DNA of 64,000 bases from Patiria pectinifera (GCA_029964075.1 CM057149.1:30766197-30830196); one strand, 5' to 3'. Positions 50,460-62,823 are shown, counted from the first letter of the stretch. The notes: generated by a model not told the origin, from the letters alone. Numbers and translations: made by a program.

Positions 50460-52944
50460 GGCACACTCTCTAAAGCTGTTCTTTATACTGAGCTGATATA
50501 TCTGCCCAAATTATTTAAGGTCTTGCTAACTCATTGCCAGGGATGCTTTCCCGTGAGCGAAGGGGCCAGCTTGCCTGGTATGTCCCAAGAAAGTTTCCAT
50601 GAACATGTGGGAAGCTGCCAGTCATGAGATAAATTATTGCTCGGCCGTCTCTGTTTGAATGCACCCCTGGCAACGTGTCAAGGGCTAGGGCTAGACAGCA
50701 TTAGCAAGTGTGTTATTTTCCAGTCCTTTTTACCCATTGTCGATCTGTTGTTAAATTTCTATGAATTCGTTACATCTGTCAATTAATTGGACAGCTTAAT
50801 AAACCAAAACCAATACCAACGCTATTAACAAATTCCAGAAAGTATGCCTGCAGTCCTAATAAACCTTTATCATGCTTCCACCATTTTATTCATGTTCCCT
50901 GTATGATGTTTTTGTGCAAAGAGGAACCAGACTATTTTTCCTTCCAGCCTCGCTTTGGTTACATTGATCTGAATGAGAACAAAACAAATGGCTGCAACAT
51001 GATAATAGTCTATTAGCACAGATTTTCATCTCAATCAGAGGTCATTATTTTGATTTCACTGATTGTAAGGCCTAAATGGTCGAGTAAAATTACCACTAAA
51101 ATGATGTAGTACTTCTCCTCATACATGTATTCCCGGAAGACAACTTTTGAAGGCAAGCCTTCTAGTCAAAGAGCGCTCAAACATTTATTTAAATGATTAA
51201 GAATGAGAATCAGTGGCAGAAAGAGGGTATTTGGGGTTGAACTCACCCTCTCCCCACGTCATGACACCCCCCCACCGTTTCCCGAAAGCTAGATCCGCCC
51301 CTGGCTATCACCAAATGTCTTTTTTTTGTGCCAAACATATTATCATCCGAAAACCAGTCACGAGTGGTATACATCCCATGTAAGTTTGGCATATCTTCTG
51401 TACTTAGCTATTTTCTTTGTATATACAATGTATTGCAGGGGTATTCTTATAGGAAAAGCACTGTCCGCCTATCTTCAGCATTATACAGGGTTAGTCAAAA
51501 TGAAAGTAACCGAATAGCGGGCCCCGAAACCCACGCCGTAATCTTTTTTGGCCCCCCCCCCAAAAAAAAATGTGTGTTCTGGGTCCGCCCATGTTCTTTT
51601 AAGACATACTTCATTTGTGTATCAAATATAATTGCTTTTAAGGGAAAAAAATTAATCCTTTCTTTTTGACTCACCCTGCACAACCGCTCTCATGTACAGT
51701 ACTCGTAAGTGCAGTGAGGTAGTCAGTCTATCAGATCGGTACTAAGAGGGCGCTAGACTGACCCTCTGGGACCAGTAAAATGGGCAGTGTCTGAAGGCTT
51801 GCTGTACAGGTCGGTGGTTCAACTCCCGGCGCTGTACTGCCTCTGAACACATAATGTCTAATAGCCTAAATAAAGTAGAAATTCCCCGTTCATCATGTTA
51901 ATACACTTGAATTCGGGCGTTTCACAATGCAGTGAGCTACCAAGAGTTTGTCAAGGAGAGTTTATTTTTCTCAGTGCTTTGTGGGAGATGGTCGACAAAT
52001 TCGCAGCGTGGGCTATTTGAAATCATAGATTGTCCCGTCAGTAGTTTCGTAAGCGTATGATTCGAGTATATGTTTGCCTTTTTTCTCTTCTTTTTATCAA
52101 TGTGTTTTTTTTTGTAAGGCGGCAGAAGAGTTGTCTACTGATACTCGTTCAAATGGGCCGTGTTTTGTCGACCGTAAACTTGAAAAATGGTATCTTCGTG
52201 GCAAACTGTAGGTGGCGCAATGCATTGTGTAATATTGAATGGATATGTACTGTAATGAATAACTACTTTTTCTTTATAATCTATAACAATAGAAGGAAAA
52301 ACAATTTGTAATGTAATTAAGTAAATAAATACAAACGCCATGTATATATTCAAAAGGAACAAAATAAAACAATGCACTTTTATTTATTCTAAGAATAACT
52401 TTTGTCTCTTTTCGTTGCCAATGAAAGTTTGTATGGTCTTTCTAGAAAGATATAAACAAAATCACGATTTACATGCCCTCAAAGTTTCGGCTATTTCCAA
52501 CCGACCCTATTTTGGGCTCCAGACCCCAGATTTTTTTTATGACAACACCCTTCCTTGTCTGAAACCCCATGAACATAAAGGGGATAAAATAATGAAAATA
52601 AAATTTAGGCAATCAGGCTTTGTATTATCATTTTAACTAGCTGTTGAAAATGAATACCTATATTATTGCTATATATAATTATGGCTTCCACTACAGCCCA
52701 AACGTTAGTGAGCTATTTGGTGCAGATACGATGTAAGTCATGCAACTACATTTTGACAAACATGGTATTATCATTGTATTCAGTGATCATGTCAAGTCAT
52801 TATAATCTCATTGCGATGTACACAACTGTATAGAGACAATACGCACTCGGATTTATTTAATTTAGCCACCTTTGCGGGTACAACTGCAATGATAGAGTAC
52901 ACGGTACCCTGTGGAGACATGGGTATAATAGGGAACACATAATA
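50460..52944. other. Intergenic DNA with repeat fragments
   Basis: No gene is recognised. A poly-G-family repeat in reverse orientation (51524-51600, cgggccccgaaacccacgcc...gggtccgccc) matches 61733-61930. A tRNA-like B box (cggtggttcaactcccggcg, 51811-51830) marks a SINE fragment at 51785-51845. The segment near 50935 recurs at 26785. Confidence 0.4.
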
Positions 52945-53630
52945 GGTGTCCCCCCGGACACATTTACCGGCTCGTGACCCGGTAAATGTGTCCGGGGGGA
53001 CACTTTTACCTAGGTAAATTTGTCCCCCTCCAGGTAAAAATGTCCCCCTGCCCAACGGTGAAAGTGTCCCCCTGGTAAATGTGTCCCCATGCAGTATGTA
53101 CTGAGAGCAGCAGCGTGTCGCACGCGCCAGTACATGCTGCAAGATTTGAGGCAGTGATTATAACATGTGTACATATGCGTCTCCCTCTACAATGGAAATT
53201 CGTCCAATAGGAAATTTCGTTACGCGCTATGAGTGGAACACAGACCAATCCAAGGAGACGTTGTATCATATTATCAATGAGACGAGGGCCATCGCCATCG
53301 CCATGCATCGCCGCTGTGTTGACCTATCGCGGTAGAATCGCGATAGAGTTCACCGTACTCCGAATCGAAACATTGTGTTCACGTATCATCTAATAGACTA
53401 AATTAATTATTTTTTATATTCATGAAGGGCAGACTAAAAGTCCAAAATGTATACCTTGTAGAGTGAATTCATCAAAACAATAACCTTCCGGGTTTCAAAA
53501 GAGGGGGACAAAAAAACCTAGGGGACAGAATAACCTGGAGGGGGACAGAATTAACGGGCCAGGGAGGACACTTTTACCTAGGTAATTCTGTCCCCCCCCG
53601 GACATTTTTACCGGGGGACAGAATTACCTT
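52945..53630. repeat. Two inverted arrays of 'GGTAAANNTGTCCCC' units
   Basis: A near-perfect 58-bp palindrome (52946-53003) is followed by five further units of the form ggtaaa(n)tgtcccc up to about 53095. A second array at 53503-53630 carries the same units in the opposite orientation (ggggacagaattacc and variants). About 400 bp of ordinary sequence lies between. The units alternate direction within each array. I know no element with this structure; a foldback transposon with repeated subterminal motifs is the likeliest class. Confidence 0.65.
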
Positions 53631-53838
53631 CCACACCGGCATTAGCGGGGGAGCAACCTGCCGTGGAATTAGCATCCGATCCAGGGAGAATAGAATATAT
53701 TTTCAGTTGTTTCATGTAACTGAAACCGGAGATAGACGCCGGCCTAATGGGCCACATTGGCTCGTGACAGACTTTGCAAGCTCTGCAACCCCAGACAAAA
53801 ATGTTAGGATATCCATATTCATAGCGCCCTCTGATCTG

Positions 53839-54308
53839 TTAACCCTAAAGGGGCCGGGTTATTTTGACCATCTCTCAGCCGGGGGGGGGGGGGGGGCGAT
53901 TCCGCCCCCCCCTAAGATCTCGGCCATCGAGTGACGAACATTTTTGAAACTCGGCACATGCATAGAGCAACTCTTCCTAAACATACCCAAGAAATTTCAT
54001 GACCTTAGGTCAAAGGGTTTTTGAATTATGGCTAATTAATTATTCATATGTACGAATGGCAATTCTGCTCTGTGTACACGACGTATATGCGAAAATTCAG
54101 TTTTCACGGCGCGTATCGCCGGAAAATTTTTCGCTACGCGGCAACCCGTGGTCCGATTTTTATGTTTTTGGTATCAAAAGATGCGCAAAGCTCGAGGCTA
54201 AAAAGTCATAACAGCTCGGGTCGCGAATTTTTTTTTTTTTAGAGGCTATCACGGAAAATGTTGAGGGGGGGGGGCGGATTCCGCCCCCCCCGTCCACTTT
54301 AGGGTTAA
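53839..54308. mobile_element. TTAA-flanked poly-G/poly-C MITE, copy 1
   Basis: TTAA plus ccctaaagg at the left and cctttaggg-type ccactttaggg plus TTAA at the right bound a 470-bp element. It has gattccgccccccc blocks just inside both ends in opposite senses. No transposase. Copy 2 follows at 54574. Confidence 0.75.
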
Positions 54309-54573
54309 ATTGTAAAAGTATTGCGATGTCTGAAACCAAGAGGGCGTTCTTCAAGTAAATCGACGATTCAACAATTACTGTTCAGGTTTTCAGCCTACCA
54401 AGCAAGAAGGAGGGGGTGTGAGCTCATACTACAGTGTAGAAGACAATGATGAAATAAACCGAAACATTGAAAACTAGAAAATGGGAAATGTCTTCGTACA
54501 ATTCTTGCAATAAATGCGATTTTTGTCAAAACAGTAAACAAATATTAACGTTTAAGTCTAATACATAATTCCC

Positions 54574-54970
54574 TTAACCCTTTAAAGGACCGGGTTATTT
54601 TGACCATCTCTCAGCCGGGGGGGGGGGGGATTCCGCCCCCCCCTAAAATCTCGGACATCGAGTGATTTTTTTTTTGAAACTCGGTACATGCATAGAGCAA
54701 CTCTTCATAAACATACCCAAATTGGGTATACCCTTTGACTACCCAAATTGGGTATACCCTTTGATTATAGGTCAAAGGGTTTGGGAATTATGGCTAATTA
54801 ATTATTCATGTACGAATGGCAATTCTGCTCTGTGTACACGACGTATACGGGAAAATTCAGTTTTCACAGCGCGTAGCGCGGGAAAGATTTTCACTGCGTG
54901 GCAACCCGTGGTCCGATTTTTAATTTTTGGTATCAAAAGATGCGCAAGGCTCGAGGCTAAAAAGTCATAA
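54574..54970. mobile_element. Same element, copy 2, right end missing
   Basis: It starts at TTAA with ccctttaaaggaccgggtta and repeats the interior of copy 1 (tgtacgaatggcaattctgc, ggcaacccgtggtccg). It stops after aagtcataacag without the poly-C right end. A 20-bp segment (acccaaattgggtataccct) is duplicated near 54717-54755. Confidence 0.7.
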
Positions 54971-57898
54971 CAGAACGTTAATGATTCTTAACTACAATAT
55001 CGAAACAATTTTCACACAAAATTAAACTTATCAATTCATTATTTTTACGTGGAAGTATATGACATAAACCAAGAGGTTTACGGTGCGGCAGCTATCGAAT
55101 GCTAAGAGTTTTTTTTATCATTAATGCTGGAAAAATGGTTCCTAAAATTGTTTCCGTAATATTTCTTGCCAATAGTATAGAGGGTCAAAAGAGTCCGAAC
55201 ATTTTGCAATTCTTTGGCTAAAATGCAGCCTGACATGTAAGTTATCGTAAATTTTACAGGGAACTTTTCATTACAGTGATGTTAGTACATGTATCTCTAA
55301 TAATTAGGTTCATTTCTTTGTCTTTTTTTTTACACAGCAGTGTTTATTGATAAACATGGGTGTCGCGAGGGGGGGGGCAAGGGGGGCGCTTCCCCCCCCC
55401 CTTGGAAAAGCAAAAATAAAAATAATAAAAAAGGAAGGAAGGAAAAAAAAAAAAAAAAAAAGAGGTGCGAAGTCATAGTGGTGTAAATTCAATGAGTTTT
55501 TTGGGGGGCAAAATGTCCCCGCCCCCCTCTAAAACTGATAAATCGAGAGAAATGCAAGATTTTTTTTGGGAAAAATATGTTTTGCCCCCCTCTATGAAAA
55601 ATCCTGGCGACGTCCATGTTGATAAAGTCGTTGGGTGACGGATATTACGAAAGAAGTATCACTGATGCATGGGAAATGTCTTCGCTTAATTCTGGCCAAA
55701 ACAAATGCGTGTTTTGTTCTCGTCAAAACAGTCAAAAGATAATATTTGTGGGATTTTTCTACTTAAACGTAGTAGTTTTCGAGCTGAATACATCGAGGAT
55801 TGTGACTCGCCCTTTTTGAGAAAGAAATGGACTTTCTCCACTGAACAATTATTAATTTTAACAGAGAGACTCGGCCAGTTCTCCCGGACAGATCTGTGAA
55901 AGGAACTTGCTAACTCCGATGAGAATATTATTAGTTGTTTCAAGTAACCGAAACACCAAACTATCTTCCAAGTGGTTTTTTTTTCAACTTGGTCTTTAAC
56001 TTAAATTCCTTGAATGCATAAAAGTGCTTTTCACTAATTGGGATGGTTTTTGTGGGGGTTGTATTCATTGTTCTTGTATTTTTTTCTGTTTGTGTTAAAA
56101 TTATGCCTGGATAACTACTCGATAGTTATTGAGTTAACAGATCCTGCAGGGGTGCATTTATTATTTTGGGGGTTTCTTGTCCATTGGTCCACCTAATTGC
56201 CATAATTGTAGCTTATTGTTTATACATGTAGGCCTATGTTTTTTATACTTGCAAAATAATAAATGAAATGAAACAAAATGAAATGAAATGACTATTGAGC
56301 CTTGCAACCCTTCAAACTTTAAGCAGATTCTAACTAGGGGTCTCCATGTCCAAACAGTAGGCTATGCACTCCATCCACAAGTTGCACACCTAACAATGTG
56401 CCTCAGTCTTCCACAATTTGAAGTTTGCGCAGAACTTGGAAGAAGAAGACCCCTCGGTACATTTTCAATGGACCGCTTTCGCTTTGGGCCGCCAGGCCCA
56501 TTTTATGCGCATGCGTGCATAATTATGCATTTATTAGTAAAAAGGTCCATTCACTCGTACCCCCCGCCCTGCAAACAGGACGCTGGGATACTCTGATGAG
56601 CTTCACAGAATCTTGTAAAGGAAATGGCCTATGACCTATGTATAAAGCATCTTGCTGCAGCTGTTCAAGACCGCAGTTAGACAATGTGCGCAAAATAATG
56701 CTATCCAAAAAGATCCCATAGAATTGCGCATATTCCATACCGGATGTGATTTCTGTTTCATTGCGGACCATGTGGACGAAATTTTCAGCGTCGCATAATG
56801 CAATCCGACCGTTCGTGATTCGAAACGGAGTCTGAGCAAGTGGACGGGAATTGTAAATTTACAACACAGATAAGTTTTACAGAATTTCCTACATTATTAC
56901 GCTTTTTAACGAGAAAAAAGCATCTCTAAACTGGAATAAAAGAGTAATGAAACAGTCTTAACGGCCGTTTTAAACTTTGCAGAGTCACGACCTTGATGAC
57001 GCGCAGGTCACTGGTGTAACATATAGATTTGGCTATAGTCTTTGGTTGTTTGGCTATACTCTATATGTTCAGATAGGGTAGCTGTGGCTCAGAGCAGGAT
57101 GAACGTGACGACTCCGAAGACTATACAAAGACACACTGGTGATGACTAGGAGTTCAGCTATATGGAAAACTGGTTTATTTTCAAGAACTAAATATTCTAC
57201 CGGTATTGTGTATGTACAGAAAAAATAACCTCAGACCATACGGCTGAATCAGCTTATGGGTATGGCTAGGTACCAGAATACAGAAGTTGGAGACAGAAGA
57301 CAGAGGTTCTGAAGAGTTTTGTAGATGAAGACTGGCCAGAGCATAGGGCTGAATCAGCTTATGGCTATGCCTCTGGTTTCCCAGGGAGAAGAAGAAGAAG
57401 AACTCCATGAAAGTGGGAAAATGTGGACATTTTATACAGTTTCAGAGGGACCACTTGGAGTGAAAATAGGAGATGATGTCATATAAGGAAACCATAACTA
57501 TCATTTCTGAGTAAAGGTAGACTGACCATGGACTGACGTAATGGTCAGTCTGGGGGAGTACCCTTATGAGGTCACTTTCCCCTGTACACGGGTTAAATCA
57601 CAGTCTTGGTATGCTGTGTGTGTATTGCTTGGAAAAGAGTGACGTGAAGACCTTGGGTGTAATGTGGAACACCTGTTGTGAGAGTGGTATCAGGGATGTG
57701 TGCTCAGGGTCAGTCTAAATTTTGGTCTTACACTGGTCACGCAAAATCCAACCAATCAGAGCGCGAATTCATCAGAGTATCCCAGCGTCCTGTTTGCAGG
57801 GCGGGGGTACGAGCGAAAAAGGTCCATTGATAAGTGTCACGTGGCACGCACATGCGCAATGGTGGTGCAGGAAACAGGAAACATGTTTACCATTGGGG
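54971..57898. other. Repeat-rich intergenic DNA, no gene recognised
   Basis: Open frames here are short and lack splice context. Visible structure: poly-G/poly-A tracts at 55365-55460, ATGAA-type microsatellite near 56270-56290, and an inverted pair. In the pair, 56550-56600 (cgccctgcaaacaggacgctgggatactctgatg) has its reverse complement at 57768-57810, about 190 bp before the CUB-LDLa gene start. Confidence 0.4.
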
Positions 57899-57905
57899 TA
57901 TAAAT
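57899..57905 (+). promoter_or_regulatory. TATA box of the CUB-LDLa gene
   Basis: TATAAAT lies 98 bp upstream of the ATG at 57997. Expected initiation is near 57930, leaving a short 5' UTR. Confidence 0.55.
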
Positions 57906-57996
57906 GCTAATCCTAAATTCAACTTGGCTGCATAGTTCATCATCGGATCCTCGATGCAACCCGCCATTACTTCTGTAGCTAGATACAACTTCAACC

Positions 57997-60900
57997 ATGC
58001 TGATGACAAGATGTCTTTGCTCGCATATCATTTTGTTCTGCGTGTTGGCAAGTTCAAGCTACGGTAAGTAGTCAGTTAAAGGGAAGATACACCATTTGCA
58101 AACATCAAAAAACGAAATGATCAAATTATCACGAAATATTTTACTAGATTGTTAGGGAATGACACTAGTCTAAAGCATCATGTAAAGTTGTGGTGGGTGT
58201 TCTGACATTTTCAAGAAAAACTGTATTTTTCCAACGCTGTATTTTTCCGAACTGCGTTGGGTCACAGAGGTGGAATGCGAGGAAAGTATACCGCCACGCC
58301 AACCTGACTCCCATGTTTGCATCTCATAGTGGGAGTGTGATAGTGGGAGTACCCCCTTTTACCTTTTTTGGTGTTGTCCCTGTTTTTAGTGGGAGTGTTT
58401 TGTTGAGGATTCGATGGCACTAATTTTGCGCGGTAGAGAACACTGCTGATCTTCTAGAAGAAATTATTTAGAATACGGTCAAAGACGACAACTGCAGCAG
58501 CCAACTTCGTCCAGAAGCGGCAGGGAAAAGCCCGTAGCGTCTAGACCAGACCTTTTGTAATTAATAACATATACTAAATTTCATTTTGTAAAATTCGATC
58601 ATGCTGGTATGACGACAAGATGTCTTTGCTCGGATATCATTTTGTTCTGTATGTTGGCATGTTCAAGCCAAGTAGTCAGCTAAATCATTCACACATGAAT
58701 TTCTCTCATTGTGCACACTATGTATCCTATACCTTAGTACCTTAGTATCCTATTCCTTAGTCTGTCTCCTGGAAAAGACAAAAAAGCCACTGTTTTGCGA
58801 CATTTCCTGAGACGATTTCCGCCGTGATTGTTGTTGGTAGCTTATGTTGTTGTCCTCACGTTCAGTATGTGACACCACCTTCACCTTCTCAGTATCTACA
58901 GGAAATACACATCCGACCCGGATATTAGTTCTACTTGTTAATCTACATGTACATGACATGCCAGATGTCACCAAATCAATTGCCGAAAATAGCCCTGTTT
59001 GTCCACAAACACAAGTCTAGGTGTTTGTGTTACTTTTTGGTTTGTATATTTGAAACAATCAGTGACTTAGTGGTTGGGTGGGAGGGAGGCAGGCAGTTTT
59101 ACCCTTTTGATGTATCTGTATAATTATTGTAGTAAGCAAAGCATCCCAGCCAGGGGAAACATCACACCAACTTAGAGAGAAGACAGTGAGAAGAAATTAC
59201 AGTTTTAGAGGTGGGAGTAAAAGCCCAGAAAATATTCTGGGGAAAACCCACGGAATCAGGTAGGGACTGAAAACCCAATCCACATATTGACCCAGGCGGG
59301 ATTCGAACCCGGGTCACAGCGGTGGAAGGCGAGGAAAGTACCGCCACGCCCACCTGACCCCCATGTTGTCCCTCATATTGGGAGTGTTTTACCCATGGTT
59401 TTACCCCTTTTTACCGTTTTGGTGTTGTCCCTGTTTTTAGTGGGTGTGTTTTGTTGAGGCTTCGATGGCACTAATTTTGTGCGGTAGAGAACACTGCTGA
59501 TCTTCTAGAAGAAACTCTTCAGAGTACTGTCAAAGACGAAAAACTGCAGCAGCCAACAATATCGTCTAGAAGTGGCAGGGAAAAGCCCGTAGCGTCTAGA
59601 TTAGACCTTCTGTAATTAATAACACATAATAAGTTTCATTTTGTAAATTCGATCATGTTGGTATAGAGCCCTCAACTAGGGTACCAGTTGAGTTTTTGCG
59701 TCATGTTTTTAAAAAATATATTTCCTAGTTTGAAATTAGATCATTGTTGGTTAATTCCCTGCGTAAATTCGGACGTACATATCAGACAGTTTAACGAGCT
59801 TTTGTTGGTAGTGTGAATGTGATACATTAGTAATGTGTGACATCTAGTGAAGAGAAAAACAATTACAGGCCAAACAAAAGCAATGTACAACCAGCTTTAC
59901 GACCTTGTAAAATCATGTGGCCGGACGTACAAAAAGAGCTGGAATTTACGGAATTGCCCATAGAGATGAGTATGAATATCGCATCGAATGTTTCGTGATA
60001 TGTAATACGCTTCGCGTTCGTGTGAAGTAAAGAGCCGGGCTTTAGCCTGACTAACTCTTAAAAATCCCGGGTCAGATTCGACCAAAATCTGGGTCAAAAT
60101 GCCACTTGTTTGGGTCACATATAGCCTGGCCATTGACCAAGAAAATTGAAAAAATATTATTAATAATAAATATAATAAAAAAGAAATACGCGAAAAAAAT
60201 TATCATTTTGACCCCAAAGAGTGGCAGATCAGACCAGACCCTGATTTCGGTCGAGTGCACTATATCGACAACAGCTTCGTCGCTACCTAGTCGAATGCCG
60301 GCTTAGAGTCACTATTTTAGCCTTGTCAAAAAAGATCAGAGTCAACCCGTCATTAATGACATTTTTTTTCTTTTTTCTATTCTTGTCATGATTAGCTCAA
60401 ATTCCCGATGCACTTCATATTGTTTTATTGACCGAGGAGGCCCCCCAGTGGTCGTTCCAGTTCCCAAATTACACTCATGGCTTCTACCCAGATGAAGTAC
60501 TCAGTATCTGGCTGATCCGAGTCGACAGAGGCCGCAGAGTGACTTTCGATTTCGACGTGATAGAGATTGCGGGAAATGACGAGCTGCAGATCGGGAACGG
60601 GATCGATGCTTCGGACTTGGCCTCCGTCTTGCGTGACAACGTCATCGTTGATTTCACCGGGAATTTGACTGGGGTCGGCGGGGCTCGAGTCGCGTCTAAC
60701 GGTCACGAGGCCTGGATGAAGTTCCAAAGTTTTCATGTCTCCTCTTGCCGCGGGTTTTCGGTGACAGTGAGGCAAGAAGGAGCGCCATCATCGATCAAAG
60801 AAAACGGTGGGTGTTTGGCGGAGTCCAGCCATCAGAAGTCAACAGATTCCATACAAGTCTTTTAGTCTCAAGTAAAACTACTTAATTTTATATAACTGTG

Positions 60901-62609
60901 GCAAATGTACTTCATTGTCGGTTTTGCGACGTCATTGTGATTGGTCGTGTGACTGACTTATGATATGACTTGTGATGGACTTGTGTTGGACTTGACGCGG
61001 AGCATTAAACGAAACTAATGCCGCAATGAACGGATGAATATTGTATCCATTTGAAAGAAGTTAGATTTGTTTTAGCAAATCAGAAAATAGGGAATGAACT
61101 ATCTCAGCAAAGCAATACACTGCTACGCCCTGAGTGAATTTCACGGTAAAAAAATGCCTTCATTTTTTTTTTGTATAGGATGTTGCAGAAGAGATGATTT
61201 CCGATGTGTTGATGAAGTTGAGGGCGTGACTTGTTTGGGTAATGGTTCACGATGTGATGGATTTGAGCAGTGCAAGGATGCATCGGACGAGGCGAATTGT
61301 AAGTGAAAAAAGTATAGTTTAATAATTAGGCGCCACTGTATTTGTTAAAACACCGTTCTCGGTGATAACCTAAAAGTAACCGCACAATCTATTAAATATG
61401 CCTGTTTTCAAAACTTACTCAAGATTCTGTTGAAACTACAACCGCTGCCTTCTCCAATTTCACCTCGCCCATGATTTAGGGAAAAATGGTTCGTCCAAAC
61501 CCTAGGTATAACAGCAACCTGTAATTTATTGTTATTAAGTAATGTTTGTCAATTCACTCAAAATTATGACACTTTTCTCACCAATATCCAACTTTTTTGG
61601 CACAAATCGTTGCAGGCACTTCGCTACTTGACAGATTCGACGAATCTATGTGCAGGAAATGTCCGAGTAATCAGCAATATAACTATGGTAATACATTTTT
61701 CTTCGTTAAAAATGCAGACTTGTACAATTCAAGGGCGGATCCAGAACACAATTTTTTTTGGGGGGGGGGGAGGGGGGCCAAAAAAAATTTGGTCCCCCAA
61801 AAAGTGGGTCCCAAAATATAGGGCGTGGGGTTCGGGGCCCGTGGGGTGTGGAACACCATTGACCTGTTGTAGCCATCTTGTATACCTTGTGTGCCCCCCG
61901 TACTTCCCATCCCACGCTTTAAAGTGCAGTTAAATGAAACATCAGGAATCTAAACGTTTTTCATGTACACGTCACGAAAGTTCAACAGATTACTGTAAGA
62001 GTTTGTTATGTAGGAAATGGAATCGTTTCGGTTTGCGGTAACACCATGTCGTAATAACAACTGCTTAGAATATATTTAGTTCTGAAAAGAACTTGTCCTG
62101 CTTATTATCAACTTCGCTAAGTCGTATTTTTGTTCTGATAAGAACAGTCCTCCTTTTAGTTCTAAAAGAACTTGTCTTTGGTCTCAACGTTTCGACTAGC
62201 CTGCTCTAGTCATCGTCAGGAGACTTATCAGAACAAAAAACTACTTAGCCGAGAAGTTGATAATAAGCAGGACAAGTTCTTTTCAGAACTAAAATATCTT
62301 TTAAGCAGTAGTTATTACCACATGGTGTTACCGCAAACCGAAACGCTACCGATACTCCACCATGCAAAGCCTAAAAATCTTATAAGTAGGAATTAACACT
62401 GACCTTTTCTCTTTAATGTTGTGTGTCCATCAGAAACCCAGTCCTGCCCCGTACGTCGCAGCAGAAAGGACTGTGACGATCCAAACCCTTTTTGTGGCTG
62501 TGGCTTCAGAGGTGAAGATTTGGCAGTAATATGTGCATGGTTGCAGCCTTATACTTATTTGCTGGGGACACAGTTCGACACCACACACACCCTGTACGTT
62601 GCAACATAA
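57997..62609 (+). CDS. Secreted CUB-LDLa protein (5 exons)
   Basis: Exons 57997-58063 (signal peptide, MLMTRCLCSHIILFCVLASS), 60396-60806 (CUB), 61179-61298 (LDL-receptor class A), 61616-61687 (small Cys-containing linker, CRKCPSN) and 62434-62609 (Cys-rich end) join without a stop. Every intron is in phase 1, the usual pattern of shuffled extracellular modules. The CUB domain (WSFQFPNYTHGFYP, DFDVIEIAGNDELQIGNG) has only one Cys (SSCRGF), so the usual disulfides are absent. The LDLa domain is complete (DDFRC, RCDGFEQCKDASDEANC) with acidic calcium ligands; its last Cys codon is split by the intron (T|GC). Ending at TAA 62607, the protein is 281 residues. An alternative donor (gag|gtgaag, 62512) would carry it to exons beyond the window. 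I do not recognise a named orthologue. Confidence 0.8.
58259..58611. repeat. Tandem segmental duplication, copy 1 (copy 2: 59311-59664)
   Basis: Both copies run from gggtcacag(a/c)ggtggaa through gtgttgtccctgtttttagtggg and ctgatcttctagaagaaa to tcattttgtaaa(a)ttcgatcatg(c/t)tggtat. They are about 1.05 kb apart in the same orientation within the first intron of the CUB-LDLa gene. Confidence 0.8.
58600..58680 (+). pseudogene. Degenerate copy of the signal-peptide exon
   Basis: The sequence acaagatgtctttgctcg.atatcattttgttctg...gttggca.gttcaag matches exon 1 (57994-58080). It has an extra base after ATGCTGGT that shifts the frame at once (ATG CTG GTA TGA). The donor is lost, and part of the intron sequence (agtagtcag.taaa) is retained. 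It is a partial tandem duplicate of exon 1 that can no longer encode the signal peptide. Confidence 0.75.
59165..59365 (-). mobile_element. SINE with tRNA-like B box
   Basis: On the minus strand GGTTCGAATCCCGCC is a perfect B box, preceded by the complement of ggtcacagcggtggaaggcg. The body matches 46770-46965. It overlaps the start of duplication copy 2, and a fragment of it begins copy 1. Confidence 0.75.
61733..61930 (+). repeat. Poly-G dispersed repeat ('gggcggatcc' family)
   Basis: Begins aagggcggatccagaacac and runs into G11-AGGGGGG, then gtcccaaaatatagggcgtg. Relatives are at 51524-51600 (reverse), 63867-63990 and 63376 onward. Lies in the last intron of the CUB-LDLa gene. Confidence 0.6.
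62025..62345. mobile_element. Foldback element, 321 bp
   Basis: Begins cgtttcggtttgcggtaacaccatg and ends catggtgttaccgcaaaccgaaacg, with arms of about 150 bp that share gaacttgtcctgcttattatcaac. The centre holds caacgtttcgactagcctgc. Its right half is the sequence inserted at 8094-8299. Confidence 0.85.
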
Positions 62610-62649
62610 AAGACAATCTATAGGCCCGCTAACCTCATAAACTCTTCAA

Positions 62650-62655
62650 AATAAA
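62650..62655 (+). terminator. Candidate poly(A) signal of the CUB-LDLa gene
   Basis: AATAAA 41 bp after the TAA at 62607-62609, supporting this as the gene end. Confidence 0.5.
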
Positions 62656-62823
62656 TGAATGTACAATCACAGTTAGGCCTAATGCATGTTTTATCGATCC
62701 AATTGTAACTTGCCATTTATCCTTAATAATTATGTCTGTGCAAACCTCTTGACACATATTGGGCTGGGGTGAAATGGAGGCACAGCTTTTGGTTATCACA
62801 ATACCCCTTTTACAGGGTGGATA

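Noticed and set aside
61529..61933. 134-residue plus-strand frame running into glycine-rich sequence
   Set aside because: It passes through a poly-G dispersed repeat and ignores the clear 72-nt phase-1 exon at 61616-61687.
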